Positions 43,765 through 54,579 of a stretch of 64,000 nt of DNA are shown here, one piece after another. This DNA is from Clostridium polyendosporum. Its GTDB lineage: Bacteria > Bacillota > Clostridia > Clostridiales > Clostridiaceae. A program made the position numbers and the translations under genes. The stretch lies in the NCBI RefSeq assembly GCF_018332455.1, contig NZ_BOPZ01000001.1:62001-126000 (forward strand). The letters run 5' to 3'. The notes beneath the pieces are model-generated. The model had not been told where the DNA came from. It searched no databases and saw only the letters and a list, made by a program, of their open reading frames with translations. Each line of letters begins with the position of its first letter. Position 1 is the first letter of the stretch.

Positions 43765-43810
43765 AAAAAAATAAAAAAACATGATTGCACTCTTTAAACA
43801 CAATCATGAT
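43765..43810 (-). terminator. Terminator of the Crp/Fnr regulator gene
   Basis: Minus strand CATGATTG pairs with CAATCATG and is followed by TTTTTTTATTTTTTT. Confidence 0.85.
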
Positions 43811-43832
43811 TTATACACTGTCTCTATTCTTT

Positions 43833-44540
43833 TTAAATGTAATCCATTAATGCTTCTTTATCTAATATTATTAAGGTTTTATTGCCTATAAGCGTTATGA
43901 TTCCTAATTCCTGAAACTTATTAAGTTTTCTACTTATGGTCTCTCTTGTAACGCCAATATAATTTGCCATGTCCTCTCTACTTATAGGAAGCTTAATTTC
44001 AATACGATTACCATTAACTTTTCCGTATTTTTCACTAAGTTCAAGGATTAAATTAGCAACTCTTATTTCTGCATCGTTAGTAGCCAGGTTTTGAGCAAGA
44101 TTTTCTGTCTGCATTAGCCTTTGAGAAACCTCTTTAAGTATTTTTATAGATATTTCTGGATTCTCCATAAGGATTAGATTCATATCTTCTTTATTCAAAC
44201 TGCAAATGTTAACTGGTGATAATGCATAGGCTGAGAAATTATATGTTTCATTATCACTAAAAATACTAAATTCACCTAAAAAGTCGCCAGTAGTTAAAAG
44301 CCGAATAATTTGTTCCTTTCCTTCTTTAGTGATTTTAGTAAGTTTTACTTTGCCATTATTTATTATGATTAGAGAATCAGATAGTTCACCTTCTAGGCAA
44401 ATAGGTTCCCCCTTTTTATATTCATAGTGATGAATTTTAGAGACTATCTTTACTATATCTTCTTTAGAAAGAGCGGAGAATATAGGTACTTTACTAGCAC
44501 ATAGTTTTGTTTTACATGATATACAGTTACATGTTTTCAT
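43833..44540 (-). CDS. Crp/Fnr family transcriptional regulator with Cys-rich N-terminus
   Basis: 235 residues. The cyclic-nucleotide-binding-type beta-roll occupies about 18-135, the dimer helix about 136-165, and the winged helix carries the recognition motif ISREDMANYIGVTRETISRK (about 188-207). The N-terminus (KTCNCISCKTKLCASK) has four Cys in a C-x-C-x2-C-x4-C spacing (Cys 4, 6, 9, 14), suggestive of an Fe-S cluster as in FNR, although spacing differs from the classical enterobacterial one. It probably senses oxygen or NO and controls the adjacent ric gene. RBS is AGGTG. Confidence 0.88.
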   Translation of the reverse strand: MKTCNCISCKTKLCASKVPIFSALSKEDIVKIVSKIHHYEYKKGEPICLEGELSDSLIIINNGKVKLTKITKEGKEQIIRLLTTGDFLGEFSIFSDNETYNFSAYALSPVNICSLNKEDMNLILMENPEISIKILKEVSQRLMQTENLAQNLATNDAEIRVANLILELSEKYGKVNGNRIEIKLPISREDMANYIGVTRETISRKLNKFQELGIITLIGNKTLIILDKEALMDYI

Positions 44541-44589
44541 ACTTATAACACCTCAATTAATGATAATACTTAAAAAGTATTATCTTATT

Positions 44590-44650
44590 TACTACCATTT
44601 CGCAAAGTAAAATCTGGCTCAGTTTTAATAATTTTATTTGTGATGATTTC
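44590..44650 (+). repeat. Family 1 hairpin element, degenerate copy
   Basis: CATTTCGCAAAGTAAAATCT then GGCTCAGTTTTAATAATTTT; the CTCGATG loop is lost. Confidence 0.45.
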
Positions 44651-45131
44651 TAAAAGCGAAGCTCAATAGGAGTGACAGGGCATATAACTCTTTCATTTTT
44701 ATCTTGATATAATTATGTATTCTTTATTTTAGTATAATTTACAGTTTTTAATGTGATACTAGTAATATAATCATATTGTAATTTTTCTATAATATTTTAT
44801 AATAAGTGTTGGAGCAATATTTTAGTGATGGTTAAAGTATTGTAATTTTCTTATGTTATTTTATAATACTTTAAGTTTATTAGCTACTATGATATAGAAT
44901 ATAGATGTTTTTAAAACAATAAGTAATATATGATACTTTTTCTAAATTAAAGTTAAATAATAGACTATTTAATAGAAAAAATAATACTAAATATTTTATA
45001 AAAATATATAATTAAAAATATATTTCTATAGACATAGTACATAAACAATATAAACTTTTCCATATATATGAAATAAAATATTGTAAAACTTGCATGGCCA
45101 TTATTTTTTTATAAATTTTAAAAGAAAAATG

Positions 45132-45160
45132 TTGATAAATTGCAATTTAAATGCTATTAT
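45132..45160 (+). promoter_or_regulatory. Putative gltB promoter
   Basis: TTGATA (45132-45137), 17-base spacer, TATTAT (45155-45160), 120 bases before the gltB start. Confidence 0.5.
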
Positions 45161-45280
45161 AATTTCAAAATTAGTTTTCTGTTTAGTGTTTTTGAAAGAT
45201 TAAAATTATTTTGTATCACTATTGATTCTACGGTATTAAAGCTATATGCTTAAGAAGAATAAATAAAGGGGGGACCTATA

Positions 45281-48200
45281 ATGTTTAGTAGAATTCCAAA
45301 GGGTCAAGGTATGTATGATCCTATTTTTGAAAAAGATGCCTGTGGTATTGGGGCGATAACACATATTAAAGGTAAAAAATCCCATGGTATAGTAAAAGAT
45401 GCACTAAAGGTACTAGTAAACCTTGAACATAGAGGGGGAGCAGGTGCAGATATTAAGGTCGGAGATGGTGCAGGAATTTTATTTCAAATCCCTCATAAAT
45501 TCTTTAAAAAGGTATGTTCCTTTACACTTCCTGAGGAAAGAGAATATGGTGTTGGAATGTTCTTTCTTCCTATGGATGAAAAGAAGAGAGAAGAGGCAAA
45601 GGCGCTTTTTGAGAATATTGTACTTAAAGAAGGGCAGAGCTTCCTAGGATGGAGAGAAGTACCTATAAATCCAGAGGATTTAGGTAAAGCATCAAAAGAA
45701 GCTATGCCTTTTATTATCCAAGGATTTGTAAAAAGAAGTGAAGAAATAAAAGATACAAATGAGTTCGAAAAGAAACTTTATGTGATTAGAAGAACTTTTG
45801 AAAAGTCAGTAGAAGAAGCTTATGTTGCAAGTCTTTCAAGTAAGACTATTGTTTATAAGGGTATGTTAACATCAAAGCAAGTAGAAGAATTCTACTTAGA
45901 TTTAAAGGATGTGGACCTTGAAAGTGCGATTGCTCTAGTTCACTCAAGATTTAGTACTAATACTTTCCCAAGCTGGGATAGAGCACATCCAAATCGTTAT
46001 ATCATTCATAATGGGGAAATTAACACAATTAGAGGAAACGTAAATTGGATGAATGCTAGAGAAGCAAACTTTGAATCTGATGTTTTCGGTGATGAGCTAG
46101 AAAAGGTTGTTCCTGCAATTGGAAGAGAAAGTTCAGATTCAGCTATGTTTGATAATTCAATAGAATTCTTATATATGAATGGAAGACCACTTCCAGAAGT
46201 TATGATGATGCTTATTCCAGAACCTTGGAGTAAGAATGAAGAAATGGCTAGGGAAAAGAAGGATTTCTATGAATATCATTCTACAATGATGGAACCATGG
46301 GATGGGCCAGCAGCTGTTGCTTTTACAGATGGGGATATGCTAGGAGCATGTCTTGATAGAAATGGATTAAGACCTTCAAGATACTACATAACTGAAGATG
46401 ACATTATGGTCCTTTCTTCAGAAGTTGGTGTATTAGAGATAGATCCTTCTAAGGTTGTTAAAAAAGGTAGATTAACACCAGGAAGAATGCTTTTAGTTGA
46501 CACTGTAAAGGGTGAAGTTATTAATGATGAGGAATTAAAGGAAAATTACTCAAAGTTAAAACCTTATGGTGAATGGATTTCTAATAATTTAGTTAAGCTT
46601 AACAAGATTTCAGATGATTCTTTTGAAGAAGAAAACATGGATGAATTTAAGAGAGTTATATTGCAAAAAGCATTCGGTTATACATATGAGGATTTAACAA
46701 CAACACTAGCGCCTATGGCTGAAAATGGAGATGATCCTTTAGCTGCAATGGGTATTGATACACCTTTAGCAGTACTTAGTGAAAAACCTCAACTTTTATA
46801 TAACTACTTCAAGCAGATGTTTGCGCAGGTTACTAATCCTCCAATAGATGCTATTAGAGAAGAAATTGTAACTTCTGTAAGAGTTTATCTTGGAGGAGAG
46901 GGCAATCTTCTTTCAGAAGGTGAGAAGAATTGCAGAAGAATTAAGCTTAATAGTCCAATATTAACTAATAAGGATCTTCATAAAGTTCTTTCTTTAGAGA
47001 GTGAAGGATTTAAACATAAAATTTTACCAATAGTGTTTGATAAGAATGCAGGAGAAAAGGGTCTTGAAAGTGCTTTAGAAAGACTGTTCCAGGACGCAGA
47101 CAATGCTATAGAAGAAGGAGCATCTATACTTGTACTTTCAGATAAGATGGTGGACGAGAATAATGTACCAATTCCAGCATTACTTGCAACATCAGCACTT
47201 CACCACCACTTAGTAAGAAACTGTAAGAGAACTAAGGTAAGCATCGTATTAGAATCAGGAGAACCTAGAGAAATACATCATTTCGCTTGTTTATTAGGAT
47301 TTGGTGTTAATGCGATAAATCCATATCTTGCATATGAATCTATTAAGGAACTTATAGATAAGGAAATGCTAAAGACAGATTATGAGGATGCTGTTTATAA
47401 GTATAATAAGGGAGCCTTAAAGGGAATCGTAAAAGTTATTTCTAAAATGGGTATCTCAACTATTCAATCATATAACGGTGCTCAAATTTTTGAAGCAATA
47501 GGAATTTCTAAGGAAGTTATCGAGAAATACTTTACTTGGACGCCTTCAAGAATAGAGGGTATGCAATTAGAAGATATAGCAAAAGAAGCGTTGATGAGAC
47601 ACATTCAAGGTTTTGATAAGCTTATAGTAGATTTAACTCTTGATTCAGAGGGAAGTCATAAGTTCAGAAGCTCAAAAGAGGAGCATATGTATAATCCACT
47701 AACTATTCATAAGCTTCAAAGTGCTTGTAAAAATGGTAGTTACGAAGAATTTAAGGAATATACAACTCTTTTAGGTACTGATAAAAATGCTATGACTTTA
47801 AGAGGATTATTAGATTTTAACTATGTAGAGAATTCAATTCCTCTAGAGGAAGTTGAATCAGTAGAATCTATCGTTAAGCGTTTCAAGACAGGAGCGATGT
47901 CTTATGGTTCTATAAGTAAGGAAGCTCATGAATGTCTTGCGATTGCTATGAATAGAATAGGCGGTAAGTCCAACTCTGGAGAAGGTGGAGAAGAAAGCGA
48001 AAGATTTATAAGAGATGAGAATGGAGATCTTCGTTCTTCAGCTATAAAGCAGGTTGCTTCAGGAAGATTTGGAGTTACTTCTGAATACTTAGTAGATGCA
48101 AGAGAACTTCAAATAAAGGTTGCACAAGGAGCTAAGCCAGGTGAAGGCGGACAGCTTCCAGCTACTAAGGTATATCCTTGGGTTGCAAAGGCAAGACACT

Positions 48201-49816
48201 CAACAACAGGAGTAGGACTTATATCTCCACCACCTCACCATGATATATATTCTATAGAAGACTTAGCTCAGCTAATTTACGATCTTAAGAATGCTAACAC
48301 TAAGGCAAGAGTAAGTGTTAAGCTTGTTTCTGAAGCTGGAGTAGGTACTATAGCAGCAGGGGTTGCAAAGGGTGGCGCAGATGTAATATTAATAAGTGGA
48401 TATGATGGTGGTACAGGAGCTTCACCAAAAACATCAATAAAACACGCAGGATTACCTTGGGAACTTGGTCTTGCTGAAACTCATCAAACACTTGTACTTA
48501 ATGGATTAAGAGAAAGAGTTACTGTAGAAACTGACGGAAAATTAATGTCAGGAAGAGATTTAGCTATTGCTGCTCTTCTTGGTGCAGAAGAATTCGGTTT
48601 TGCAACAGCGCCACTTGTAGTTGTTGGTTGCGTTATGATGAGAGTTTGTAATTTAGATACTTGTCCAGTTGGTGTTGCTACTCAAAACGAAGCATTAAGA
48701 AAGAGATTTGCAGGTAAACCTGAGCATGTAGTTAACTTTATGTACTTCATTGCTCAAGAACTTAGAGAATATATGGCTAAGTTAGGTTTCAGAACAATTG
48801 AAGAGATGATAGGTAGAACTGATAAGCTTAAGGCTAAGGAAGTTGATAGCTGGAAGGCTAGAAAGGTTGATCTTTCAAGAGTTCTTTATAATCCAGAAGT
48901 TCCAAATGATAAAGCTGTTCATTTTGAAAGATATTATGACTATAAATTAGAAGATACTATGGATTCAAAAGTTTTACTTGAAGCTTGTAAGAATGCACTT
49001 GAAAATGGTGAAAAAGTTACTGTTGAAGTAGAATCAACAAATACAGATAGAGTTCTTGGTACTATACTTGGAAGTGAAATTACAAGAAGATATGGTGCAA
49101 AGGGACTTCCAGAAGATACTGTTACTGTTAAGGTTACAGGTTCAGGTGGTCAAAGTTTTGGTGCGTTCATTCCTAATGGATTAACTCTTGAACTAGTAGG
49201 GGATTGTAATGACTACTTAGGTAAAGGATTGTCTGGAGGAAAGATAATTGTTTATGAACCAGAATGTTCAAAGCTTATACCTGAAGAAAATATTCTTATA
49301 GGTAACGTTGCTCTTTATGGTGCAACACAAGGTAAGGTATTTATTAAAGGTGTAGCAGGAGAAAGATTCTGTGTAAGAAACTCTGGAGCTTATGCTGTTG
49401 TTGAAGGTGTAGGTGATCACGCATGTGAATACATGACTGGTGGTAGAGTTGTAGTTCTAGGTAGCATAGGAAGAAACTTTGCTGCTGGTATGTCTGGTGG
49501 TGTAGCTTATATTTTAGATGAAGAAGGCACTAAGGCAAATAGAATAAATAAAGAAATGATTAATATAGAAGCAGTAGAATGTGAAGATGAACAAGAACTT
49601 CTTTCAATGGTTAAAGAGCATTATGAAGTTACTAATTCTTCTTTAGCTAAGAGAGTAGTTGATAACTTTGATACTTTAAAGCATAAGTTTATTAAGGTTA
49701 TGCCAAGAGATTACAAAAAGATGGTAACAGTAATAAAGAAATACGAAGCTTCAGGACTTTCAGAAGATGCGGCAATGCTTGCTGCCTTTGAAGAAATTTG
49801 TGGAGTAAAGAAGTAA
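45281..49816 (+). CDS. gltB: Glutamate synthase large subunit
   Basis: 1511 residues, full length. The N-terminal glutaminase domain has Cys21 in KDACGIGA; removal of a 20-residue propeptide would expose it. The central and FMN domains span about 480-1200, with the 3Fe-4S cysteines in [15 protein letters not shown] (about 1117-1131). The beta-helix GXGXG domain fills the C-terminus. It converts 2-oxoglutarate and glutamine to two glutamates with electrons from GltD. RBS is AAAGGGGGG. gltD follows 19 bases later. Confidence 0.97.
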   Translation: MFSRIPKGQGMYDPIFEKDACGIGAITHIKGKKSHGIVKDALKVLVNLEHRGGAGADIKVGDGAGILFQIPHKFFKKVCSFTLPEEREYGVGMFFLPMDEKKREEAKALFENIVLKEGQSFLGWREVPINPEDLGKASKEAMPFIIQGFVKRSEEIKDTNEFEKKLYVIRRTFEKSVEEAYVASLSSKTIVYKGMLTSKQVEEFYLDLKDVDLESAIALVHSRFSTNTFPSWDRAHPNRYIIHNGEINTIRGNVNWMNAREANFESDVFGDELEKVVPAIGRESSDSAMFDNSIEFLYMNGRPLPEVMMMLIPEPWSKNEEMAREKKDFYEYHSTMMEPWDGPAAVAFTDGDMLGACLDRNGLRPSRYYITEDDIMVLSSEVGVLEIDPSKVVKKGRLTPGRMLLVDTVKGEVINDEELKENYSKLKPYGEWISNNLVKLNKISDDSFEEENMDEFKRVILQKAFGYTYEDLTTTLAPMAENGDDPLAAMGIDTPLAVLSEKPQLLYNYFKQMFAQVTNPPIDAIREEIVTSVRVYLGGEGNLLSEGEKNCRRIKLNSPILTNKDLHKVLSLESEGFKHKILPIVFDKNAGEKGLESALERLFQDADNAIEEGASILVLSDKMVDENNVPIPALLATSALHHHLVRNCKRTKVSIVLESGEPREIHHFACLLGFGVNAINPYLAYESIKELIDKEMLKTDYEDAVYKYNKGALKGIVKVISKMGISTIQSYNGAQIFEAIGISKEVIEKYFTWTPSRIEGMQLEDIAKEALMRHIQGFDKLIVDLTLDSEGSHKFRSSKEEHMYNPLTIHKLQSACKNGSYEEFKEYTTLLGTDKNAMTLRGLLDFNYVENSIPLEEVESVESIVKRFKTGAMSYGSISKEAHECLAIAMNRIGGKSNSGEGGEESERFIRDENGDLRSSAIKQVASGRFGVTSEYLVDARELQIKVAQGAKPGEGGQLPATKVYPWVAKARHSTTGVGLISPPPHHDIYSIEDLAQLIYDLKNANTKARVSVKLVSEAGVGTIAAGVAKGGADVILISGYDGGTGASPKTSIKHAGLPWELGLAETHQTLVLNGLRERVTVETDGKLMSGRDLAIAALLGAEEFGFATAPLVVVGCVMMRVCNLDTCPVGVATQNEALRKRFAGKPEHVVNFMYFIAQELREYMAKLGFRTIEEMIGRTDKLKAKEVDSWKARKVDLSRVLYNPEVPNDKAVHFERYYDYKLEDTMDSKVLLEACKNALENGEKVTVEVESTNTDRVLGTILGSEITRRYGAKGLPEDTVTVKVTGSGGQSFGAFIPNGLTLELVGDCNDYLGKGLSGGKIIVYEPECSKLIPEENILIGNVALYGATQGKVFIKGVAGERFCVRNSGAYAVVEGVGDHACEYMTGGRVVVLGSIGRNFAAGMSGGVAYILDEEGTKANRINKEMINIEAVECEDEQELLSMVKEHYEVTNSSLAKRVVDNFDTLKHKFIKVMPRDYKKMVTVIKKYEASGLSEDAAMLAAFEEICGVKK

Positions 49817-49835
49817 AGGAAAGAGGGGGAGAAAC

Positions 49836-51320
49836 ATGGGTAAACCAACAGGGTTTTTAGATTATGAAAGAAAAACAGCTGGGAAAGTAAAACCACTAGA
49901 AAGAATTAAACATTATAAAGAATTTTCCATACCTCTTTCCAAAGAGGAACAAGAAATCCAAGGTGCTAGATGTATGGATTGTGGTATACCTTTCTGCCAA
50001 TCAGGGATTATGATTGGTGGAGGTGTATCAGGGTGTCCTGTAAATAACTTAATTCCTGAGTGGAATGATTTAATTCACAAAGGACTTTGGAAGGAAGCTG
50101 TAAGAAGACTTCTAAAGACAAACAACTTTCCAGAATTCACTGGAAAGGTTTGTCCTGCGCCTTGTGAAGCAGCTTGTACTGCTGGAATACATGGCCCAGC
50201 TATTTCTATTAAAGAAAATGAATGTTCTATTATAGAAAGAGCTTACGAAGAAGGTGTTATAGTTCCTAATCCACCAAAGGTAAGAACAGGAAAGAAGGTT
50301 GCTGTAATTGGTTCAGGTCCTGCAGGGCTTGCTGCTGCTGATCAAATTAATAAAAGAGGTCATTTAGTTACTGTTTTTGAAAGACATGATAGATTAGGTG
50401 GTCTTTTAATGTATGGAATACCTAACATGAAGCTTGATAAAACATTAATTGATAGAAGAATTAATTTAATGAAAGCTGAAGGCATTAACTTCGAAGTAAA
50501 TGCTAATGTTGGAGAGAATGTAGATACTAAAGAACTTCTTGAAAATTTTGATGCTGTAGTGCTTGCTTGTGGAGCAACTAATCCAAGAGATCTAAAGGTT
50601 GAAGGAAGAGACCTTGACGGTATATACTTTGCAGTTGACTTCTTAAAAGAGACTACAAAGAGTCTTCTAGATTCAAATTTAGAAGATAAGGCATATGTAT
50701 CTGCTGAAGGTAAGGATGTTATTGTAATTGGTGGAGGAGACACTGGTACTGACTGTGTTGCTACAAGCCTTCGTCATGGCTGTAATTCCCTAGTACAGTT
50801 TGAAATAATGAATAAACTTCCTTCAGAAAGAGGAGAAAATAATCCATGGCCTCAATGGCCTAGAATCCATAAGGTAGATTATGGTCAAGAAGAATTTGAG
50901 GCAGTTCATGGTGAAGATCCTAGGAAGTTTGCAGTTACAGTTAAGAAGTTCGTAGGTGATAATGAAGGTAGAGTTAAAGAAGTTATCACTGTTGATGTAA
51001 ATTGGGAGAAAAATGAAAAAGGCTTCATGGTACCAAAGGAAGTTCCAGGAACTGAAAAGTCATGGAAGGCAGACTTAGTACTTCTAGCTATGGGCTTCGT
51101 AGGAGCTGAAACAAATCTTCCTTCACTTTTAGGAGTAGAGTTAGATGAAAGAACAAACGTAAAGGCTAACTATGGCGAATTTAAGACAAATGCAGATAAA
51201 GTATTCGCTTGTGGAGATGTTAGAAGAGGGCAAAGTCTTGTAGTTTGGGCAATCAACGAAGGAAGAGCTTGTGCAAGAGAAGTAGATAACTTCCTAATGG
51301 GATATACTATACTTCCATAG
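49836..51320 (+). CDS. gltD: Glutamate synthase small subunit
   Basis: 494 residues. The N-terminal Fe-S domain shows CMDCGIPFC (about 47-55), then CPVNN and CPAPCEAAC. The FAD site is [15 protein letters not shown] (about 154-168) and the NADPH site [12 protein letters not shown] (about 296-307). The protein passes electrons from NAD(P)H to GltB. Its gene overlaps the end of the gltB transcript unit with RBS AGAGGGGGAG. A terminator is at 51362. Confidence 0.96.
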   Translation: MGKPTGFLDYERKTAGKVKPLERIKHYKEFSIPLSKEEQEIQGARCMDCGIPFCQSGIMIGGGVSGCPVNNLIPEWNDLIHKGLWKEAVRRLLKTNNFPEFTGKVCPAPCEAACTAGIHGPAISIKENECSIIERAYEEGVIVPNPPKVRTGKKVAVIGSGPAGLAAADQINKRGHLVTVFERHDRLGGLLMYGIPNMKLDKTLIDRRINLMKAEGINFEVNANVGENVDTKELLENFDAVVLACGATNPRDLKVEGRDLDGIYFAVDFLKETTKSLLDSNLEDKAYVSAEGKDVIVIGGGDTGTDCVATSLRHGCNSLVQFEIMNKLPSERGENNPWPQWPRIHKVDYGQEEFEAVHGEDPRKFAVTVKKFVGDNEGRVKEVITVDVNWEKNEKGFMVPKEVPGTEKSWKADLVLLAMGFVGAETNLPSLLGVELDERTNVKANYGEFKTNADKVFACGDVRRGQSLVVWAINEGRACAREVDNFLMGYTILP

Positions 51321-51361
51321 ATAATATATTTAACAAATTAATTTAAAATATAATTATTAAT

Positions 51362-51406
51362 AATTCCAACATATTATGTATACATAGTATGTTGGAATTT
51401 TGTTTT
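51362..51406 (+). terminator. Terminator of gltBD
   Basis: AATTCCAACATA...TATGTTGGAATT, near-perfect 18-bp stem, then TTGTTTTT. Confidence 0.85.
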
Positions 51407-51551
51407 TATAGAGTTTATTAACATAAATATTTAAACTGCCATAGAAATGTTGTAACGTTAGCATATTTACCAATATATTAAACAAAAAGGTGTAAATAGA
51501 GTAAAATAGTATCAGCAATTAGCATGCTATGATCAATATGGAGTGGTAATT

Positions 51552-51680
51552 ATGATAAAGGTTTTAATAACAGGTGCAAATAGAGGGTTAGGTTATGAGC
51601 TTACAAAGGTATTTTGGGAAAATGGAAATGAGGTTTTTTGTATTGTTAGGAATATTGAAATTTATTACATTTTACTATAG
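51552..51680 (+). pseudogene. Truncated short-chain dehydrogenase (42 aa)
   Basis: It opens with an intact Rossmann motif (MIKVLITGANRGLGYELTKV) and RBS GGAGTGG, continues as an SDR to ENGNEVFCIVRN, and then stops at a TAG. SDRs are about 230-250 residues, so only the first sixth remains. The following bases do not continue the family in other frames within the 37-bp gap before aspA. Likely a deletion remnant left between gltD and aspA. Confidence 0.7.
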
Positions 51681-51717
51681 CATAAATGTATAAAGTTAAC
51701 GTTGAGGAGTAGAAATT

Positions 51718-53115
51718 ATGGATTATAGATTAGAAAAAGATTTAATAGGTTCAAAAGAAATTGATAACTCTAAATATTATGGTATAAATACTGCAAGAGC
51801 TCTAGAAAACTTTGAATTGAACAATAAGGCTGTAAACATGGATTTCATTAGAGAAATAGCTGTTATCAAAAAAGCAGCTGCAATTGTAAATATTAAACTT
51901 AATACGCTGACAGAGGAAAAGGGAAATGCTATAATTAAGGCAAGTGAGGAAGTTATTGATGGAAAGTTTGATGATCAATTTAAGGTTAGTGCATTCCAGG
52001 GTGGGGCTGGTACATCTACAAATATGAATGTTAATGAAGTTATAGCTAACAGAGCTATAGAGATTTTAGGCGGACAGAAGGGTGAGTATGAGATTGTACA
52101 TCCACTGAATGATGTAAATATGTCTCAATCTACGAACGATGTTTGTCCAACGGCTCTTAGGATAGCGGCCATTAAAAGAATAAGGAAATTAGCTAATGCC
52201 TTAGCAGAACTTCAGGAAGCACTTCAGATAAAGGAAAATGAATTTTCAGATATCATTCATCTTGGTAGAACTCAGCTTATGGATGCTCTTCCAATAATGG
52301 TAGGTCAAGGCTTTGGAGCTTATGCCAAGGCTATTGAGAGAGATAGATGGAGAATATATAAAGTTGAAGAAAGATTAAGAGTTATAAATATAGGTGGTAC
52401 AGCTATCGGTACAGGATTAAATGCTACAAATAAGTATATATTTATGGTTACAGATGTGCTTCAAGACCTTACAAAGCTAGGCATTGCAAGATCAGATTTT
52501 CCTATTGATACAACACAAAATTGTGATGTTTTTGTAGAAGTTTCAGGTCTTTTAAAAGCATGTGCAGTAAATCTTATGAAGATTTCTAATGATTTAAGGT
52601 TATTAGGTTCAGGTCCAAGAGGAGGATTTGCAGAAATCATACTTCCAATGTGCCAAGCTGGTTCAACAATCATGCCAGGCAAAGTAAATCCTGTTATTCC
52701 TGAAATGGTTGGGCAGGTAAGCATGAGAGTTATAGCTAATGATACTGCTATAACGTTAGCAGCATCTTCTGGTCAACTTGAGTTAAATGCCTTTATACCA
52801 CTTATAGTAGAGTGCCTTCTGGAATCGCTTGAACTCTTAGAAAAGACTGTTATAATTTTTAAAGAAAAATGTATAGAACACATTATTGTAAATGAATTGA
52901 ATTGTAAAGAAAATCTTGAAAGATCTACAGCGCTTGTGACTGCTTTAGTTCATCATATAGGATATGATAAAGCTAGTGATTTAGCTAAAGTAGCTTTAAA
53001 AGAAGAGAAATCAATTAGAGAAGTTCTTTATGATGAAGGAACTTATTCAAAAGAAGAAATAGATAAAATATTAAATCCATTTGAATTAACAAGTCCAGGA
53101 ATACCTGGAAAGTAG
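51718..53115 (+). CDS. aspA: Aspartate ammonia-lyase
   Basis: 465 residues of the fumarase/aspartase superfamily: L-aspartate to fumarate and ammonia. The signature GSTIMPGKVNPV is at about 318-329, with TSTNMNVNEVIANRA (about 100-114) and SQSTNDVCPTA (about 138-148). RBS is GAGGAG. It lies 14 bases ahead of hydF, and aspartase genes are known neighbours of hydrogenase maturation genes in clostridia and relatives. Aspartase and fumarase are close, but the length and the T-S-T-N-M-N-V-N motif favour aspartase. Confidence 0.9.
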   Translation: MDYRLEKDLIGSKEIDNSKYYGINTARALENFELNNKAVNMDFIREIAVIKKAAAIVNIKLNTLTEEKGNAIIKASEEVIDGKFDDQFKVSAFQGGAGTSTNMNVNEVIANRAIEILGGQKGEYEIVHPLNDVNMSQSTNDVCPTALRIAAIKRIRKLANALAELQEALQIKENEFSDIIHLGRTQLMDALPIMVGQGFGAYAKAIERDRWRIYKVEERLRVINIGGTAIGTGLNATNKYIFMVTDVLQDLTKLGIARSDFPIDTTQNCDVFVEVSGLLKACAVNLMKISNDLRLLGSGPRGGFAEIILPMCQAGSTIMPGKVNPVIPEMVGQVSMRVIANDTAITLAASSGQLELNAFIPLIVECLLESLELLEKTVIIFKEKCIEHIIVNELNCKENLERSTALVTALVHHIGYDKASDLAKVALKEEKSIREVLYDEGTYSKEEIDKILNPFELTSPGIPGK

Positions 53116-53129
53116 ACGGAGGAGATTTT

Positions 53130-54365
53130 ATGAGCTTAAACTCAACACCACGTTCAGAAAGAGTACATATTGCTCTTTTTGGAAAGCGAAATGCAGGAAA
53201 GTCAAGTATTATAAATGCAATAACTAATCAGGAAATTGCAATAGTTTCTGATGTTAAGGGAACGACTACAGACCCTGTTTATAAGTCTATTGAAATACTT
53301 CCGATTGGGCCTTGTGTAATTATTGATACTGCAGGTCTTGATGATGAGGGAGAGCTAGGAGAACTTAGAAAAAAGAAGACACTTGAGGTTCTTGATAAGA
53401 CTGATGTAGCTTTGGTAGTAGTTGATGGTACAATTGGAGTAACTGATTATGATAAAACTATAGTAGATATAATAAAAGAAAAGAATATACCTGTGATTGG
53501 AATACTGAATAAAGTTGACAAGATAGAAAATGTTCAAGAAGTTCCACAGATCATGGCAAAGGAATTGGCAATTCAAGTAGTTCCAGTTTCAGCTTCTACT
53601 AAAAAGGGGATAAAGGAAGTTAAAAATAAAATTATAAGCCTTCTTCCGGAGGATGAAGATAAGTTTAAGATCGTTGGAGACTTGGTAAGTCCAGGGGATA
53701 TTGTAGTACTTGTTACCCCTATAGATAAGGCTGCGCCTAAAGGAAGACTTATCTTACCGCAACAGCAGACTATAAGAGATATTTTAGAAAGTGATGCTAT
53801 TGCTATAGTAACTAAGGAATTTGAACTTAGGGAAACTTTAGATAGCTTGGCGAAAAAACCAAAGCTTGTAATAACAGATTCTCAGGTGTTTTTAAAAGTA
53901 GCGGCAGATACCCCAAAAGATATGATGATGACATCCTTTTCTATATTATTTGCAAGATATAAGGGCGATCTTGTGGAGCTAGTTAAGGGGGTAAAGGCAA
54001 TAAAAAGTCTTAAAGACGGAGATAAGATTTTAGTGGCAGAGGGCTGCACCCATCATAGACAGGCTGATGATATTGCAAGGGTAAAAATACCAAGATGGCT
54101 TCGTCAGCTTACAGGTAAAGAACTTGTTTTTGAATTTTCCTCAGGAGTAGTTTTCACTGACGATGTTACACAGTACTCGTTGATTGTACACTGTGGAGGA
54201 TGTATGCTAAATAGAACAGCAATGTGTTCACGAATCAATGATGCTAAGGAATATCAAGTTCCAATCGTTAACTATGGAATACTTATAGCTCACGTTCATG
54301 GAATACTTGAGAGAGCTCTACAACCATTTCCACTGGCAAAGATGATTTGGGAAGAAGAACTGTGA
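53130..54365 (+). CDS. hydF: [FeFe]-hydrogenase H-cluster maturation GTPase HydF
   Basis: 411 residues. A TrmE-like GTPase domain has G1 GKRNAGKSS (18-26), G3 DTAG and G4 NKVD (127-130). A dimerisation domain follows, then the Fe-S domain with ligands Cys306-x-His308 (CTHH) and His354-Cys355-x-x-Cys358 (HCGGC). HydF is the scaffold on which the 2Fe subcluster is built before transfer to HydA. HydE, HydG and the hydrogenase are not in this window. RBS is GGAGGAG. Confidence 0.96.
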   Translation: MSLNSTPRSERVHIALFGKRNAGKSSIINAITNQEIAIVSDVKGTTTDPVYKSIEILPIGPCVIIDTAGLDDEGELGELRKKKTLEVLDKTDVALVVVDGTIGVTDYDKTIVDIIKEKNIPVIGILNKVDKIENVQEVPQIMAKELAIQVVPVSASTKKGIKEVKNKIISLLPEDEDKFKIVGDLVSPGDIVVLVTPIDKAAPKGRLILPQQQTIRDILESDAIAIVTKEFELRETLDSLAKKPKLVITDSQVFLKVAADTPKDMMMTSFSILFARYKGDLVELVKGVKAIKSLKDGDKILVAEGCTHHRQADDIARVKIPRWLRQLTGKELVFEFSSGVVFTDDVTQYSLIVHCGGCMLNRTAMCSRINDAKEYQVPIVNYGILIAHVHGILERALQPFPLAKMIWEEEL

Positions 54366-54397
54366 AAAATTGTGACGATATTGTCACAATTTTTTTG
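54365..54397 (+). terminator. Terminator of aspA-hydF
   Basis: AAAAATTGTGAC pairs with GTCACAATTTTT and is followed by further T residues. The stem begins at the hydF stop codon. Confidence 0.88.
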
Positions 54398-54579
54398 TTT
54401 TCTAAGAATATATTAAGTTGTTTATCTTTAATAATAGTTATAATTAGTATATAAGACTTTTGTATAACAATTATAATAAAAATGATTGTTGAGATACTAA
54501 GAAGTATTGAAGAGAGAAGAGTTTGTTATACTTAACAAAGTTTTATAATTATAAAATTTTATAAGAATCAGGTGATTTT

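Larger units (their letters stand above)
44541..45280. other. 740-bp AT-rich region between the Crp/Fnr gene and gltB
   Basis: A degenerate family 1 copy lies at 44590-44650 (CCATTTCGCAAAGTAAAATC, TGGCTC). The rest is extremely AT-rich with no ORF. A plausible gltB promoter, TTGATA-17 bases-TATTAT, lies at 45132-45160. I see no riboswitch or T-box. Confidence 0.5.
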
